In this document: piece by piece, positions 31,154-40,139 of the stretch
Numbering within the stretch: position 1 is the stretch's first letter
How the letters are laid out: each line of letters starts with the position of its first letter
Assembly: GCA_022606425.2 (NCBI GenBank)
Contig: JAHDVF020000840.1
Location: 3,162,001-3,226,000, forward strand
Length of the DNA: 64,000 bases
Direction: 5' to 3'
Source of the DNA: Lepidostoma basale
Lineage: Eukaryota > Arthropoda > Insecta > Trichoptera > Lepidostomatidae
Notes under the pieces: generated by a model
Seen by the model: only the letters and a program-made list of their open reading frames with translations
What the model was told of the DNA's origin: nothing
Databases searched by the model: none
Program-made: the position numbers and the translations under genes

Positions 31154-31630
31154 CTACTATAATATATTTAGGATTTGTATGACAATTAGCCCATCGATTT
31201 TGCTTGAAGGTTGAATATTATAAATAATTAGTTTTCAATAGAGTTGAACTTATTGCTGATTGAATTATGCATAGTCGCCAGTAGTAGGTGATTAGTATGC
31301 ACAGACGTGCATCCTCAGTGACAGTGCCTTCATAAGCTTGACCCAAATTATTTCACTTTAGTTCTGAGCGACCCGGCGCCGGAATTCGGAATAACACTAC
31401 AAAAATACGTCTTGTAAAAAAGGAGAAAGCAAACTATGCCGTCTGCTGTGAAATGCATGGTTAGAAGTAGCAGACACGCCGCTTTCTACACAGTCGAAAA
31501 TGATAACAGTATAGTTCTACATTATAAAAACCCAATTGACAAATTAGCCAATTGTGACGGGAGATTTGTCGAGTGGAATAACTATCCAGCAGGGGCGGTG
31601 CTGGATATTTTATTAAAAACATAATCTAAT
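31131..31630. other. Unassigned stretch
   Basis: Contains a 62-codon open frame at 31436-31624 with balanced composition but no domain I recognise and no flanking splice pattern I can defend. It is noted only as the most gene-like unassigned frame. Confidence 0.35.
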
Positions 31631-31639
31631 ATAATTATT

Positions 31640-31895
31640 ATCTAAAACACTATGATACTGTAAAATTATAATCTGTTAAATTAAAAAAAAACTTTGTTTT
31701 ATGTATCACAATTGTATTTTTATTTTACGCGACAGCTGTTTTGTCAACCTTTGTTGACATCATCAGGTGTTACAATAACACTTGTAATACCTGATGATGT
31801 CAACATAGGTTGACGAAACAGCTGTCGCGTAAAATGAACATACAATTGTGATACAAAAAACTTTTTTTTTTAATTTAACACTTTATAATTAATAT
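31640..31895. repeat. Family D foldback, copy 4
   Basis: ACACTATGATACTGTAAAAT, TATGTATCACAATTGTATTT and inverse ATACAATTGTGATACAAAAA, AATTTAACACTTTATAAT. Two inverted modules lie only about 25 bp apart. The plus-strand one is intact. The minus-strand one (31731-31766) has CTGATGA, a good hairpin and GTC, but AAAAC instead of GAAAC (G12 lost). Confidence 0.9.
31785..31834 (+). ncRNA. Candidate hammerhead ribozyme, family D copy 4
   Basis: CTGATGA (31791-31797), extra T, six-pair hairpin GTCAAC-ATAG-GTTGAC, GAAA (31815-31818), C-AGCT-G, TC, then GCGTAAAA. All invariant core bases are present. Helix III would be A-U plus C-G over the AGCT loop, and cleavage would follow C31826. Helix I is imperfect (G-C, C-A, G-U, U-A). 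Inferred to be a small type I hammerhead. Confidence 0.7.
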
Positions 31896-32071
31896 TCACT
31901 TATCGGCAGAAGAAAAATTTTCATAGATATTTTTAAATGATGTTTTAAATGCATTATTATTCTTAGATGGTTTCTTCAATATAATTAAAGTTATCAACAA
32001 CTCCCGAGGAATTAATTTTTTCATTAATTCTTCATCTATGTAGGTCCGAACCATCGTTATAAACCTTTCAT

Positions 32072-32335
32072 ACAACAACAACAACAAACCATCACGCCGG
32101 TAGGTAGAGAGAATGGACCGCCACACTACTCTATCCTGACATTCCTATCTAGATTCCTCCACATTCATACAGAGAGTCATACACGCACGTCGATTCTTCC
32201 GGCTTCTAACATGACCAACCTTTAAAATTTGATTAATTTGGTCATGCCATGTTTTTCTCGGTCTACCTCGTCTTTGTACTCCATTTACATCGTTAACGTA
32301 TACTTTTTTAACCATTCTTTTTTAATATTAACTAT
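32072..32335 (-). mobile_element. LINE-A2 3' end with TTG tail
   Basis: Plus strand: ACAACAACAACAACAAACCA, then the complement of an SILS-like end (about 17 bases around YPYGE are deleted), CMN(V)EES, RRVCMTLC, KVGHVRSRKN, RKTWHDQINQ and VYVNDVN. It is 5'-truncated in the KNG/VKK block. Its neighbours on either side are family D copies 4 and 5. Confidence 0.85.
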
Positions 32336-32387
32336 GACTAACCACACTAATTAGTTTTTTGCCCTATAAATAGTATTTAATTTGTTG

Positions 32388-32556
32388 CTTTTGTTTACTG
32401 TAACACCTGATGATGCCAACATCGGTTGGCGAAACAACTGCCGCGACACTCTCAGTGAATACAAATAAATTGTGATATTATAACAGTGTTATAAATTTTA
32501 ACAGTAATAATGTTAAAGTATCATAGTGTTTCGGCCAAATCAATGGACTATTTGAA
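32388..32556. repeat. Family D single arm, copy 5
   Basis: Starts just before the module (GTTTACTGTAACAC), passes through it and runs down one arm to GTTAAAGTATCATAGTGTTT and CGGCCAAATCAATGGACTAT. The left arm is missing. Confidence 0.75.
32401..32449 (+). ncRNA. Near-intact hammerhead module, family D copy 5
   Basis: CTGATGA (32407-32413), T, GCCAAC-ATCG-GTTGGC hairpin (six pairs), GAAAC, AACT, GCC. As in copy 3 the cleavage triplet is GCC, not GTC. The hairpin differs from copy 4 at two positions that change together and keep the pairing (GTCAAC/GTTGAC versus GCCAAC/GTTGGC). Confidence 0.6.
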
Positions 32557-32959
32557 AAAATTGTATTTCGTAAATGTCATTAATATCTCACTACTTGAGA
32601 GGTTAAGGAGGAAAATGCCTATCAGCGAAACTACCAGTACCAAGCGATATGAAAAGCCGACCCGAATAACGGGAAGAGGCGAGGAATAAAAAGATGTTTC
32701 ACGTACCACAACTGCGAGTGGCATTTGTAGCCAAATGGAGGGACTAATGGTCCCACATAAGTATACATCAGACTGCCCTACGCTCATTATACTATTAAAT
32801 CAATAATTCCATAGACTCGCAACCAAAACCGGAAGCATTTTGTTTCTTCTGTGGATTGTGCATTAAAAAGGCACGTATGTACAGGGTCATCGAAAAATAA
32901 TGCCAACATTTAAAATAACTGTTATAAAAAAACTATTAAAGGTTTTTCAATGGTTTTGT

Positions 32960-33310
32960 TCCTAAAATGTGCGGAAAACGTTGTATGATAAAATACCGAA
33001 CCATGAAATCAGAAAGAAATGTTACGCAGATGACTGCATCATAGATAAAATTAAAAAAGGATCCCTGAGATGGTTAGGACATATGGAACGAATGGATGAG
33101 AGTAGAATGGTTAAAAAAGTTGTACACAAGAAAAAGAAGCCGAGGACCACCGAGGAAAACATGGCATGACCAAATTAATAAATTACTAAAAGGCGGTCAC
33201 ATTCGAAGTCGGAATAATCGACGTGCGTGCATGGTACGATGTATGAATCTAGAGGAAGCCTGAGAGGTATGTCAGGACAGAGCATTCTCTCTACCTACCC
33301 CTAAGGTTCT
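32960..33310 (+). mobile_element. LINE-A3 tail
   Basis: Frames give MCGKTLYDKIPNHEIRKKCY, DDCIIDKIKKGSLRWLGHM, ERMDESRMVKKVVHKKKKPR. After a shift follow RGPPRKTWHDQINKLLKGGH, IRSRNNRRACMVRCMNLEEA and the VCQDRAFSL.-like end. CIIDKIKK, LLKGGHIRSRNN define A3, shared with 47690 and 50398. No tail repeat survives. Confidence 0.85.
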
Positions 33311-33394
33311 ATGTCTGTTTCCTTTTATATTCTTTTTTTTCACCCTTTAAATCGATTTGGCTCGCGCTGTAATGCTGTAAGGAGTTTTTTCAAC

Positions 33395-33485
33395 AAAATA
33401 ATAATATTATGTATAATATTATTATTTTGTTATATGTTGTGTTGTTATATGTTATACAATAATAATATTATGTATCTGTAGATAT
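33395..33485. repeat. AT-rich palindrome
   Basis: AAATAATAATATTATG, TATAATATTATTATTTTG and ACAATAATAATATTATG form nested self-complementary blocks. Confidence 0.5.
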
Positions 33486-33994
33486 ATGTATAATAGAGAT
33501 ACGAATCTGGAAGTTATCATTTTTGATGGAGATATTTCTAGAAGGTCATTATTTTTGCTAAAAAGATTTTGAAAATTACAATGTACGCTTCAACCTTCAT
33601 CACGATTACACGAATCATCTCCAAAATACTTGATAAAAGACGAGACAAATGTTTAGGATGCAGACCATTCATTCGGAAATAGCACTAATTTTGGACAACT
33701 AGAAAAAACAATGCCAGAACACGGAACCATCTAGGTAGGTACCTTGAAATTTACCCAAGTAGGTACTTACTTACATAATGCACTACCACATCACATGTGG
33801 GGATTGCCGGTTCTTAAATAACATCCTTTCACATTTAAACCGTGTACGTAGGTACCCAGTTATAATGGTTTACATTATATTTTGCTCTTTCTTTGTTAAT
33901 GTATACCGTTAGCGTGAATCACTTAATTTGTGGCGTGATCTTGTTAAACATAAATTAAAACAAATTATTTACCTGTTAGTGTTTTTGTTTCTTT

Positions 33995-34440
33995 CAATTA
34001 TTGGTTCCGTTTTGTCGCGACAGCTGTTTTGCTGACCGATAATAGCATCTTCAGGTCTGACAATTATTATTATTATTATTTAAAAACGGTTATTATCTAA
34101 ATACGTTTTTTTCCACCTTTATTATAATTGTCTTTCACTTGTCGAACCCCTTTTCTATTAATGTTATTTGCTTTGCTGTGTATTTCTTCTAATTGTGTTT
34201 GACTAATCAATATTGAATTTCTGTTACTGAACCTAATTACTGTTTTTTTCCATCATTATTATAATTGTTTACAATATTGTCTGTAGTTTCTTCCTCTTGT
34301 AATAATTTTGTATATAAGCTAAGTCTTTCTGATGTATTTTCTAGTTGATGGTAAGGCCTGACGAAGCTAACATCGGTTATCGAAACAGCTGTCGCGACAA
34401 AATATAATCTATCAAAATATAAAAAGTCTTATATTTTTAA
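33995..34440. repeat. Family D-related foldback, copy 6
   Basis: The inner modules CGCGACAGCTGTTTTGCTGA (minus) and GAAACAGCTGTCGCGACAAA (plus) are inverted and 300 bp apart. The arms (TTGGTTCCGTTTTGT / ACAAAATATAATC) differ from ordinary family D. Between them are AT-rich, partly repeated blocks (CTGTTTTTTTCCATCATTAT; TTATAATTGT twice). The minus module (34015-34058) has CTGAAGA but AAAAC and a weak hairpin. Confidence 0.7.
34355..34399 (+). ncRNA. Candidate hammerhead ribozyme, copy 6
   Basis: CTGACGA (34358-34364), extra A, hairpin GCTAAC-ATCG-GTTATC (five of six pairs), GAAA (34382-34385), C-AGCT-G, TC, then GCGACAAA. The invariant core is complete and the triplet is GTC at 34391-34393. 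Helix I begins G-C, C-G. This is the second clearest candidate of the AGCT-loop type. Confidence 0.65.
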
Positions 34441-34442
34441 GG

Positions 34443-34560
34443 ATGCGCTGTATTAGGATTTATATGACTTAGCGTGTGTAGCTTGAGTTCGATAAAAAAT
34501 ATCACGTCGGGGTCACCACTTTAGAAATGCGCTGTATTGGGATTTATATAAATGACCCCT
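34443..34560. repeat. Two-unit tandem-like repeat
   Basis: ATGCGCTGTATTAGGATTTA at 34443 recurs as ATGCGCTGTATTGGGATTTA at 34526, with TGTAGCT also repeated downstream at similar spacing. Two imperfect units of about 83 bases. Confidence 0.6.
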
Positions 34561-34599
34561 CAGTTCTGTAGCTAGAGCAATTATTGACTTAATGGTGTT

Positions 34600-35090
34600 T
34601 GTAACTCTTCTGCAATGATAATGTAAACTTGAAACTCCGCCAGAGAATGATCAAATGCTATGTGTGGTCTGTTTTATTGTACGGGTGTGAAACTTGGACC
34701 CTGAAAGTTAACTCAATGAACAGACTGGAAGCATTTGAAATGTGGCTCCATCGCCAAATGCTCAGAGTTCCCTGGACAGACATGGTTACCAATACCGAAG
34801 TCCTGAGGCGAGCTAGAGTTGACAGGGAATTGTTATCAACTATCAAGGTTCGAAAGATCTCACATCTGGGTCATATTCTGCGTGGGGAAAAGTACCACCT
34901 TCTCCAACTGATATTGGAGGGAAAAATTGAGGGACGCCGAGGGTCCGGAAGGAGACAAATGTCCTGGACTGGAGTGGACCGGCATCCGAAGTGTGAAGGA
35001 GTTGTTCCGAGCGGCGCAGGACAGGGACAGGTTCGCCGAGGTGATCGCCAACGTTGGGGGGACCCGACAGGGCACTTTAAGAAAAAGAAG
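34600..35090 (+). mobile_element. BovB-like LINE (group F1) insertion with 9-bp duplication
   Basis: Flanked by AATGGTGTT at 34591-34599 and 35091-35099. One frame reads RMIKCYVWSVLLYGCETWTL, NSMNRLEAFEMWLHRQMLRV, PWTDMVTNTEVLRRARVDRE, ISHLGHILRGEKYHLLQLIL and EGKIEGRRGSGRRQMSW. After a +1 change the next frame reads WTGIRSVKELFRAAQDRDRF and AEVIANVGGTRQGT. LYGCETW..FEMW and GHILRG..Y.LLQLILEGKI are the standard C-terminal blocks of RTE/BovB-type elements. It ends at AAGAAAAAGAAG. Only one frameshift is obvious, so it is fairly young. Confidence 0.9.
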
Positions 35091-35109
35091 AATGGTGTTC
35101 AGGAATAAC

Positions 35110-35620
35110 TAAGTAAAAGGGAGGGCACCACTGCATATTTAAAAAGTTAATAAGGAAATATGAAACGTAAAACGTGACCTTAGATTTGTTTCCATAGAAA
35201 TAAAATGACCTCAATTATTTGCAGAGCGCTAGTGCCGTATTACGATCGATTCTTGTCTGACAGAGTAGGTCTACCTTTTTTAAAAAATAGGTGTACAATC
35301 GAACCCAGTAAATCTAGTGTTAACACACGATTTATTTACCTAGTGTCAATATGATAACTACGATGATGAAAGAAGCGAATGACATTCTAATAAGACGATT
35401 AACGTGACAATGGCCGCGCTGTGCATGTTGTGTCCACACGGCACCTGCCATAATGGTGTCCTATAACCTAAGTGCTAAGTGGGACGATTGTCCGCAGGCA
35501 CTTATCTGGAAAGTAAAACGATCGAAAGTGCCAAATGGGATCAATAAACACTTTAACCCTTCAATGGCCACTGTTTAATTTTTTATCCCATCATTTAAAC
35601 TTAAATTTCGAATAATAACA
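35110..35620. other. Unassigned stretch, part GC-richer
   Basis: 35400-35560 is closer to balanced base composition (ATGGCCGCGCTGTGCATG; CACACGGCACCTGCC) than its surroundings. No open frame of note and no recognised repeat. Confidence 0.4.
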
Positions 35621-35636
35621 TATATCATATCGCATA

Positions 35637-36060
35637 TGTCCGAACCAACGCAGCGATCCTTTCATAATTTTGTTCATAATACCTTCTTCCGCTCTACATT
35701 CCTTCCTTATATCAGCATTTGAGATTCTATCGTATATCGTTCTACCACACATACGTCTTAGGGACCTCATCTAACATATGGAGCGCATGGATGGAGAAAT
35801 AATGGTTAAGAAAGTATACGTTAATGATGTAAATGGAGTGCGGAGTCGAGGCAGACCGAGGAAAACATGGCATGACCAAATTAATCAAATTTTGAAGGTT
35901 GGTCACGTTAGAAGTCGGAAGAATCGACGTTCCTGTATGACTCGCTGTATGAATGTGGAGGAAGCTAGAGAGGTGTGCCAGGATAGAGTAGTGTGGCGAT
36001 CCATTCTCTCTGCCTACCCCTACGGGGAAACGGCGTGATGGTTTGTTGTTGTTGTTGTTG
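35637..36060 (+). mobile_element. LINE-A2 insertion with 5' inversion
   Basis: Flanked by TCATATCGCATA at 35625-35636 and 36061-36072. 35637-35772 is inverted (minus strand: MRSLRRMCGRTIYDRISNAD, IRKECRAEEGIMNKIMKGSL, RWFGHM). 35773-36038 is direct and picks up at MERMDGEIMVKKVYVNDVNG, VRSRGRPRKTWHDQINQILK, VGHVRSRKNRRSCMTRCMN, VEEAREVCQDRVVWRSILS, AYPYGETA and stop. The two parts meet at the same point of the element (GGACATATG) with no loss. Tail TGGTTTGTTGTTGTTG. Confidence 0.95.
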
Positions 36061-36099
36061 TCATATCGCATAGAACCATTCATTACTAAAAATACTCTA

Positions 36100-36395
36100 A
36101 GAACAACAACAACAACAAACAATCACGTCGTTTCCGCGCAGGGGTAGGCAGAGATAATGAACCGCCACACTTTTCGATCCTGACACCTCTCTAGCTTCCT
36201 CCACATTCATACAGCGAGTCATATACGCACGTCGATTCTCCCGACGGTCTTTAAAAATTGATTAATTTGATCGTGCCAAGCTTTCCCAGGTCTCCTACGA
36301 CTTCCATTCACATTGTAAACGTATTCTCTCTTAACGATTTTTTCTTTATGTATGCGTTCCGTAAGTCCAAACCAACGCAGTGATCGATCGTCTGT
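36100..36395 (-). mobile_element. LINE-A2 3' end with TTG tail
   Basis: Plus strand ACAACAACAACAACAAACAA, then the complement of SAYPCAETT-like, VAVHYLCL-like, CMNVEEARE, RRVYMTRCM, DQINQFLK-like, RSWETWHD-like, EYVYNVNG and VKRE blocks to GSL.WFGL. One block (GHVRSR) is shortened. The tail faces the TTG tail of the previous copy 40 bases away. Confidence 0.85.
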
Positions 36396-36714
36396 ACTCT
36401 ATTTAAGATAGATGTACAAACTATCTCTTTAAATATCTTTCTTTGTATTTAGTTTGGATGTTACGAGAAGCAGATGCTGAATATACTCGTATTATTTGCA
36501 AATTATTAGAAGATTAATTATATTGCGGCAACGACTTTCCCTGGTTTTATATTACTGGTATATACATTAAGAATGAGTAATTTTTAGATATTTATAACTG
36601 ATGTAGATAGTAATTAACCCTCATCGTGCGGATGACTTCATTTGCAGTCAAATAAAAATGGCCTCAAATTGCAGCTGACTACATTTGAAGCTCGGGCGAA
36701 ATGTATCAGTTCTT

Positions 36715-36840
36715 ATGTAATATTCTTCTTCTTAAACAGGTTAGAGGTCTCTAGGGCCTGTTTGTATAGAATTTGCTGCCTTTTGCAATGTGGATTCTCA
36801 ACTGTCTTTCCATCATTGTGGTAATCTTTCATTATAATAT
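36715..36840 (-). mobile_element. LINE-C extreme 3' end
   Basis: The minus strand encodes QWKDS-ESTLQKAANSIQTG and PRDL, then AAGAAGAAGA. Collinear with the plus-strand end at 6935-7085 (KRWKDSWESKSQTVNSAQT, PSDL). Confidence 0.6.
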
Positions 36841-37199
36841 TACCCAAAATTTGGTACTCAGGAACTTAAGTAAAAAGGTATATAAGATACACTTATATAT
36901 GAGCTGCAAATGAGGTCTACCGCAGTTCGAAACCATTTTTTTGGACTGCAAATGTAGCCAGCCGAGCAATAGGGGTTAATATTACGCATCGCAAGAGGAG
37001 CCTTATTCTGAAACAACAGATCACCCACCCGATCTAATTGAAAAAAAAGAATAAGAAATTTTATAATTAAGTTGGCATGTTGACTATTAAAGTTTTATTA
37101 AAAGTTAACGCGTGGAATTTCACTGTAATAACATTCGAATTGAAAAAACAACGCACTTTATGTTCCACTTAAATTTATTAAATATCTTTATAAAATAAA

Positions 37200-37790
37200 A
37201 ATATTAACTACGACATGTTTCGGAGGGTACCTCCATCCTCAAGCAAAAATATATCTTCACCAGCTTGTCTCCGTCCACTGCTGGACGTAAGCCTCTCCAC
37301 CCCCACGCGATCCCTCTCGGTCTCTCGCCAGTGTTCTCCAGGCCATTTCCGCTGTCCGCAGTAACCTTATGGCTCATCTTCCATCGTCCCGTCGGCACAC
37401 ATGCCCAGCCCATTGTCACTTCATCTTTGCAATGCGTATCCCTATGTCAGTGACCCAGATGCGTCTTCCAATCTCCACGTTAGGTTTATGGTCTCTAAGC
37501 AAGATGCCCAACATGGATCTTTCCATGGCCCGTTGTGCAACTAATTTTGTGCATTGCTTCTTTAGTTCACGTCCATGTCTCGCATCCATAGGTCATCACA
37601 GGTAACACACACTGCTCCAGCACTTTTAAAAAAATGTATATATCTGGGTTTATAAATGTAAATATAAGTTATAGATATACACCTGAGGACTGGGTTTAAA
37701 TATGTTAATATAAGTTATATATTTACACATAAGGGTGCAGGTCACCTCCGAAACATGTCGTGGTTAATATTTTTATTTTATAAAGATATT
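37200..37790. repeat. Family E foldback, copy 3, split by RTE
   Basis: Outer arms TTTATTAAATATCTTTATAA and inverse TATAAAGATATTTAATAAAT. The inner modules are GACATGTTTCGGAGGGTACC (minus, 37209-37246) and CACCTCCGAAACATGTCGTG (plus, about 37735-37765). The minus module is complete except TTGAGGA in place of CTGANGA. The plus module has lost its first half, although CACCTGAGGACTGGG survives at 37681-37695. Confidence 0.8.
37245..37620 (-). mobile_element. RTE tail inside family E
   Basis: The minus strand reads LEQCVLPVMTYGCETWT-like residues in shifted frames (around 37600), KKQCTKLVAQRAMERSMLGI, L.RP.TN-ME.RR-RHRDMR, then MGWACVPTGRWKMSHKVTAD, GNGLENTGERPRGIAWGWR and LRPAVDGDK. RAMERSMLGI and KMTMGWA are RTE (HmRTE-like) blocks. 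The end differs from other RTE copies (LRPAVDGDKL). Pseudogenised. Confidence 0.7.
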
Positions 37791-38109
37791 TAATAAATCA
37801 TTGTGGAACAAAAACAGCGAATTCCAATATTATTACTATTAAAGGTGTTGTATGTATTACGTTTTATTTTAATACTTTGTAACGTTAATATATTATAGAA
37901 GTAATGGACACTTATAAAGATATGCCTCATCAATGATAGTAAGAAAGTAATTATATTATATTACTTTTACTCTCACTATTTTCATTTATTATTTTACAAG
38001 CGTAACTACATTTAAGATGTATTATTGCTTAAGATAGCAATAAACAAACTATTTATAATTTAATGCTGAAAATATCGCAATTCCATATTTAAAATAATCT
38101 TACATTAAA

Positions 38110-38360
38110 CAAATATAAGAAGTGAATGCGGTGCGAACGAAAGGTTTATGAAAAAAAATTAAAGGATCGTTTACATGGTTTGGACCCATGGAAAGAACGA
38201 ATGAAGGGAATGGTGAAGAAAGTATATGTAAACAACGTGAATGGAGCTTGAAATAGAGGAAAGCCGAAATCAATAAAATTTGAAATGTCGGTCGCGTAAG
38301 GAGTCGGAGAAATCAACGTGCGTGCATGGCACGATGTATGAATTTAGAGATCGCGAGAGA
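38110..38360 (+). mobile_element. LINE-A1, degraded
   Basis: ATATAAGAAGTGAATGCGGT, GGATCGTTTACATGGTTTGG, VKKVYVNNVNGA, AAATAGAGGAAAGCCG, GTCGGTCGCGTAAGGAGTCG and ATGTATGAATTTAGAG. Internal deletions. It ends before the SILSAYP block. Confidence 0.8.
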
Positions 38361-38681
38361 AGGCAGGGAGGAATATAACAACATCTAAAAAAAAAAAAAT
38401 AATAATAACATTTTTTAGGATGTAGTTATTTTATGGTTTTTCTATTTGTGATTTTATGAATCATGGATCTGACAAAAGAATAAAGAAGATAGATTATTCT
38501 TTAGTAATTTTTAATCTAGTAGTTTTCAGTAAATTTTAATCTATAGATTAAAAATTATCTATTAAAACATAATTTACCTACAATATTTTAATAGTGAAAA
38601 AGCGATCGTATTTATTTACGTTATCTGGTTACCATATGACAAAAAAGAATTCGTAAAAAAAAATTAATAACTAGATATTAA

Positions 38682-39080
38682 CAAACAAACAAACAAACAA
38701 ATCAACACGCCGTTTCTCCCCAGGGGTAGGCAGAGAGAATGGAACGCCACACTACTCTATCCTGACAAACCTCTCTAGCTTCCTCCACATTCATACAACG
38801 AGTCATACACGCACGTCGATTCCTCCGACTTCTAACATAACCAACCTTTAAAATTAGATTATTTTGGTCATGCCATGTTTTCCTCGGTCTGCCTTGACTC
38901 CGTACTCCATTTGCATCATTAACGTATACTTTCTTAACCATTCTATCTCCATCCATGCGTTCCATATATCCGAACCATCGCAGCGATCCTTTCACAATTT
39001 TGTTCATAATACCTTCTTCCGCTCTACATTCCTTTTTAATACCAGCATTTGAGATTCTGTCGTATTTCGTTCTACCACAC
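38682..39080 (-). mobile_element. LINE-A2 insertion, open tail, 12-bp duplication
   Basis: Flanked by ACTAGATATTAA at 38670-38681 and 39081-39092. The minus strand is open for 126 codons: MCGRTKYDRISNAGIKKECR, AEEGIMNKIVKGSLRWFGYM, ERMDGDRMVKKVYVNDANGV, RSQGRPRKTWHDQNNLILKV, GYVRSRRNRRACMTRCMNV, EEAREVCQDRVVWRSILSAY and PWGETA. The tail is TTTG rather than TTG repeats. It has no internal stop and is the youngest-looking LINE-A copy here, though only the last tenth or less of an element. Confidence 0.95.
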
Positions 39081-39092
39081 ACTAGATATTAA

Positions 39093-39635
39093 AAACTAAA
39101 AATATTATGGGTTAGACTTTAAGGGCGATGGCATTGCTATTTCTCCCTGAAATGGGCATTAAATTATAAAAAAAATCGATATCGTGCTTTAAAAAACTCA
39201 CGTTTTATAACTTGATATTTCAAATTATTATACGAGTAACTCATCTGTGGTATGCAGTTTATCTTCTTTGGGCGATGCGGTGTTATTACCCGGTACGCAC
39301 GAATACACCGATGAATTTTCCAAGTCTTAGAGATCTCCGAACATCAGTTATTATCAATCGTAAAAAATACGACATGCAAACGTCAAAATTTCTTTTACTA
39401 ACCGATTTTCTATAAAACAAAATTTGCGAATTTTGACGTGAGATTTTTTGTCGAGTCGCAGTAGTATAAGATAAAATTATTAGAAACTTGCATTATTCAA
39501 TTGAATATACCACAAAACTTTCCATTTTATTAACGCACTGTATGAATTTCTCCAAAGCAAAATTTTTTTATGTAGCTGTTTAATATCATCCATAGTTAAT
39601 TGAAATTTCTTGGTAGAAAGTCATTGTAAAATAAA
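39093..39635. other. Unassigned stretch
   Basis: Nothing recognisable. Confidence 0.4.
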
Positions 39636-39639
39636 TAAA

Positions 39640-39840
39640 TATAAAAAAAACTTTTTTTTTATAATATACTCGTAAAATATTTTGTTAAATTCCACGTGAT
39701 GATGCCTTCAACCAGTTATTGCCTTCTGGCATCTTCAGCGAGCTGTCGAAACCGGTCGAAGCCATAAATATCATAAAAACAGGTGGAATCAAACTAAATT
39801 AATATTGTTAAGTTTATCAGTTTATCAGTTTATGTTTATT
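39640..39840. repeat. Family I element, ribozyme-like remnant
   Basis: TAAATTCCACGTGATGATGC and CTTCAACCAGTTATTGCC are followed by TTCTGGCATCTTCAGCGAG, CTGTCGAAACCGGTCG and AACAGGTGGAATCAAAC. It contains TGATGATGCC, GCATCTTCAG and GAAACCGGTC, all phrases of the module in families C-E, but not in an arrangement that gives one complete core. Confidence 0.5.
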
Positions 39841-40139
39841 CACTCAAGAGATATATTTCAAACATAATAACAGTTTATGACATCTATTTTAGAAAGGGTA
39901 AAGAATCAGGAACGTATGAGAAATGGTTCAACTTTAGGAAGACAAGATACTCTAAGAGTATTTTTCTTCTGAACGTACTTTCACTAATACGAAAGACAAA
40001 ATAAACTCAGAAGTGGAAAAAATAGTGTATAATTCATAAAAAAATCATATATTTAATTGGATTCACTTTTCACAAATAACTAAATGTTATTATTTAATTA
40101 GAAATAATCATTTTCTCGCGTGCGATGGCTCTTGACGCA

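Noticed and set aside
31436..31624. A 62-codon open frame that might be a host exon
   Set aside because: Balanced composition only. No domain, no splice context I can defend, and many equally long chance frames occur in the window.
39640..39840. Family I as a hammerhead carrier
   Set aside because: All phrases of the module are present but on mixed strands and spacings. No complete core can be drawn.
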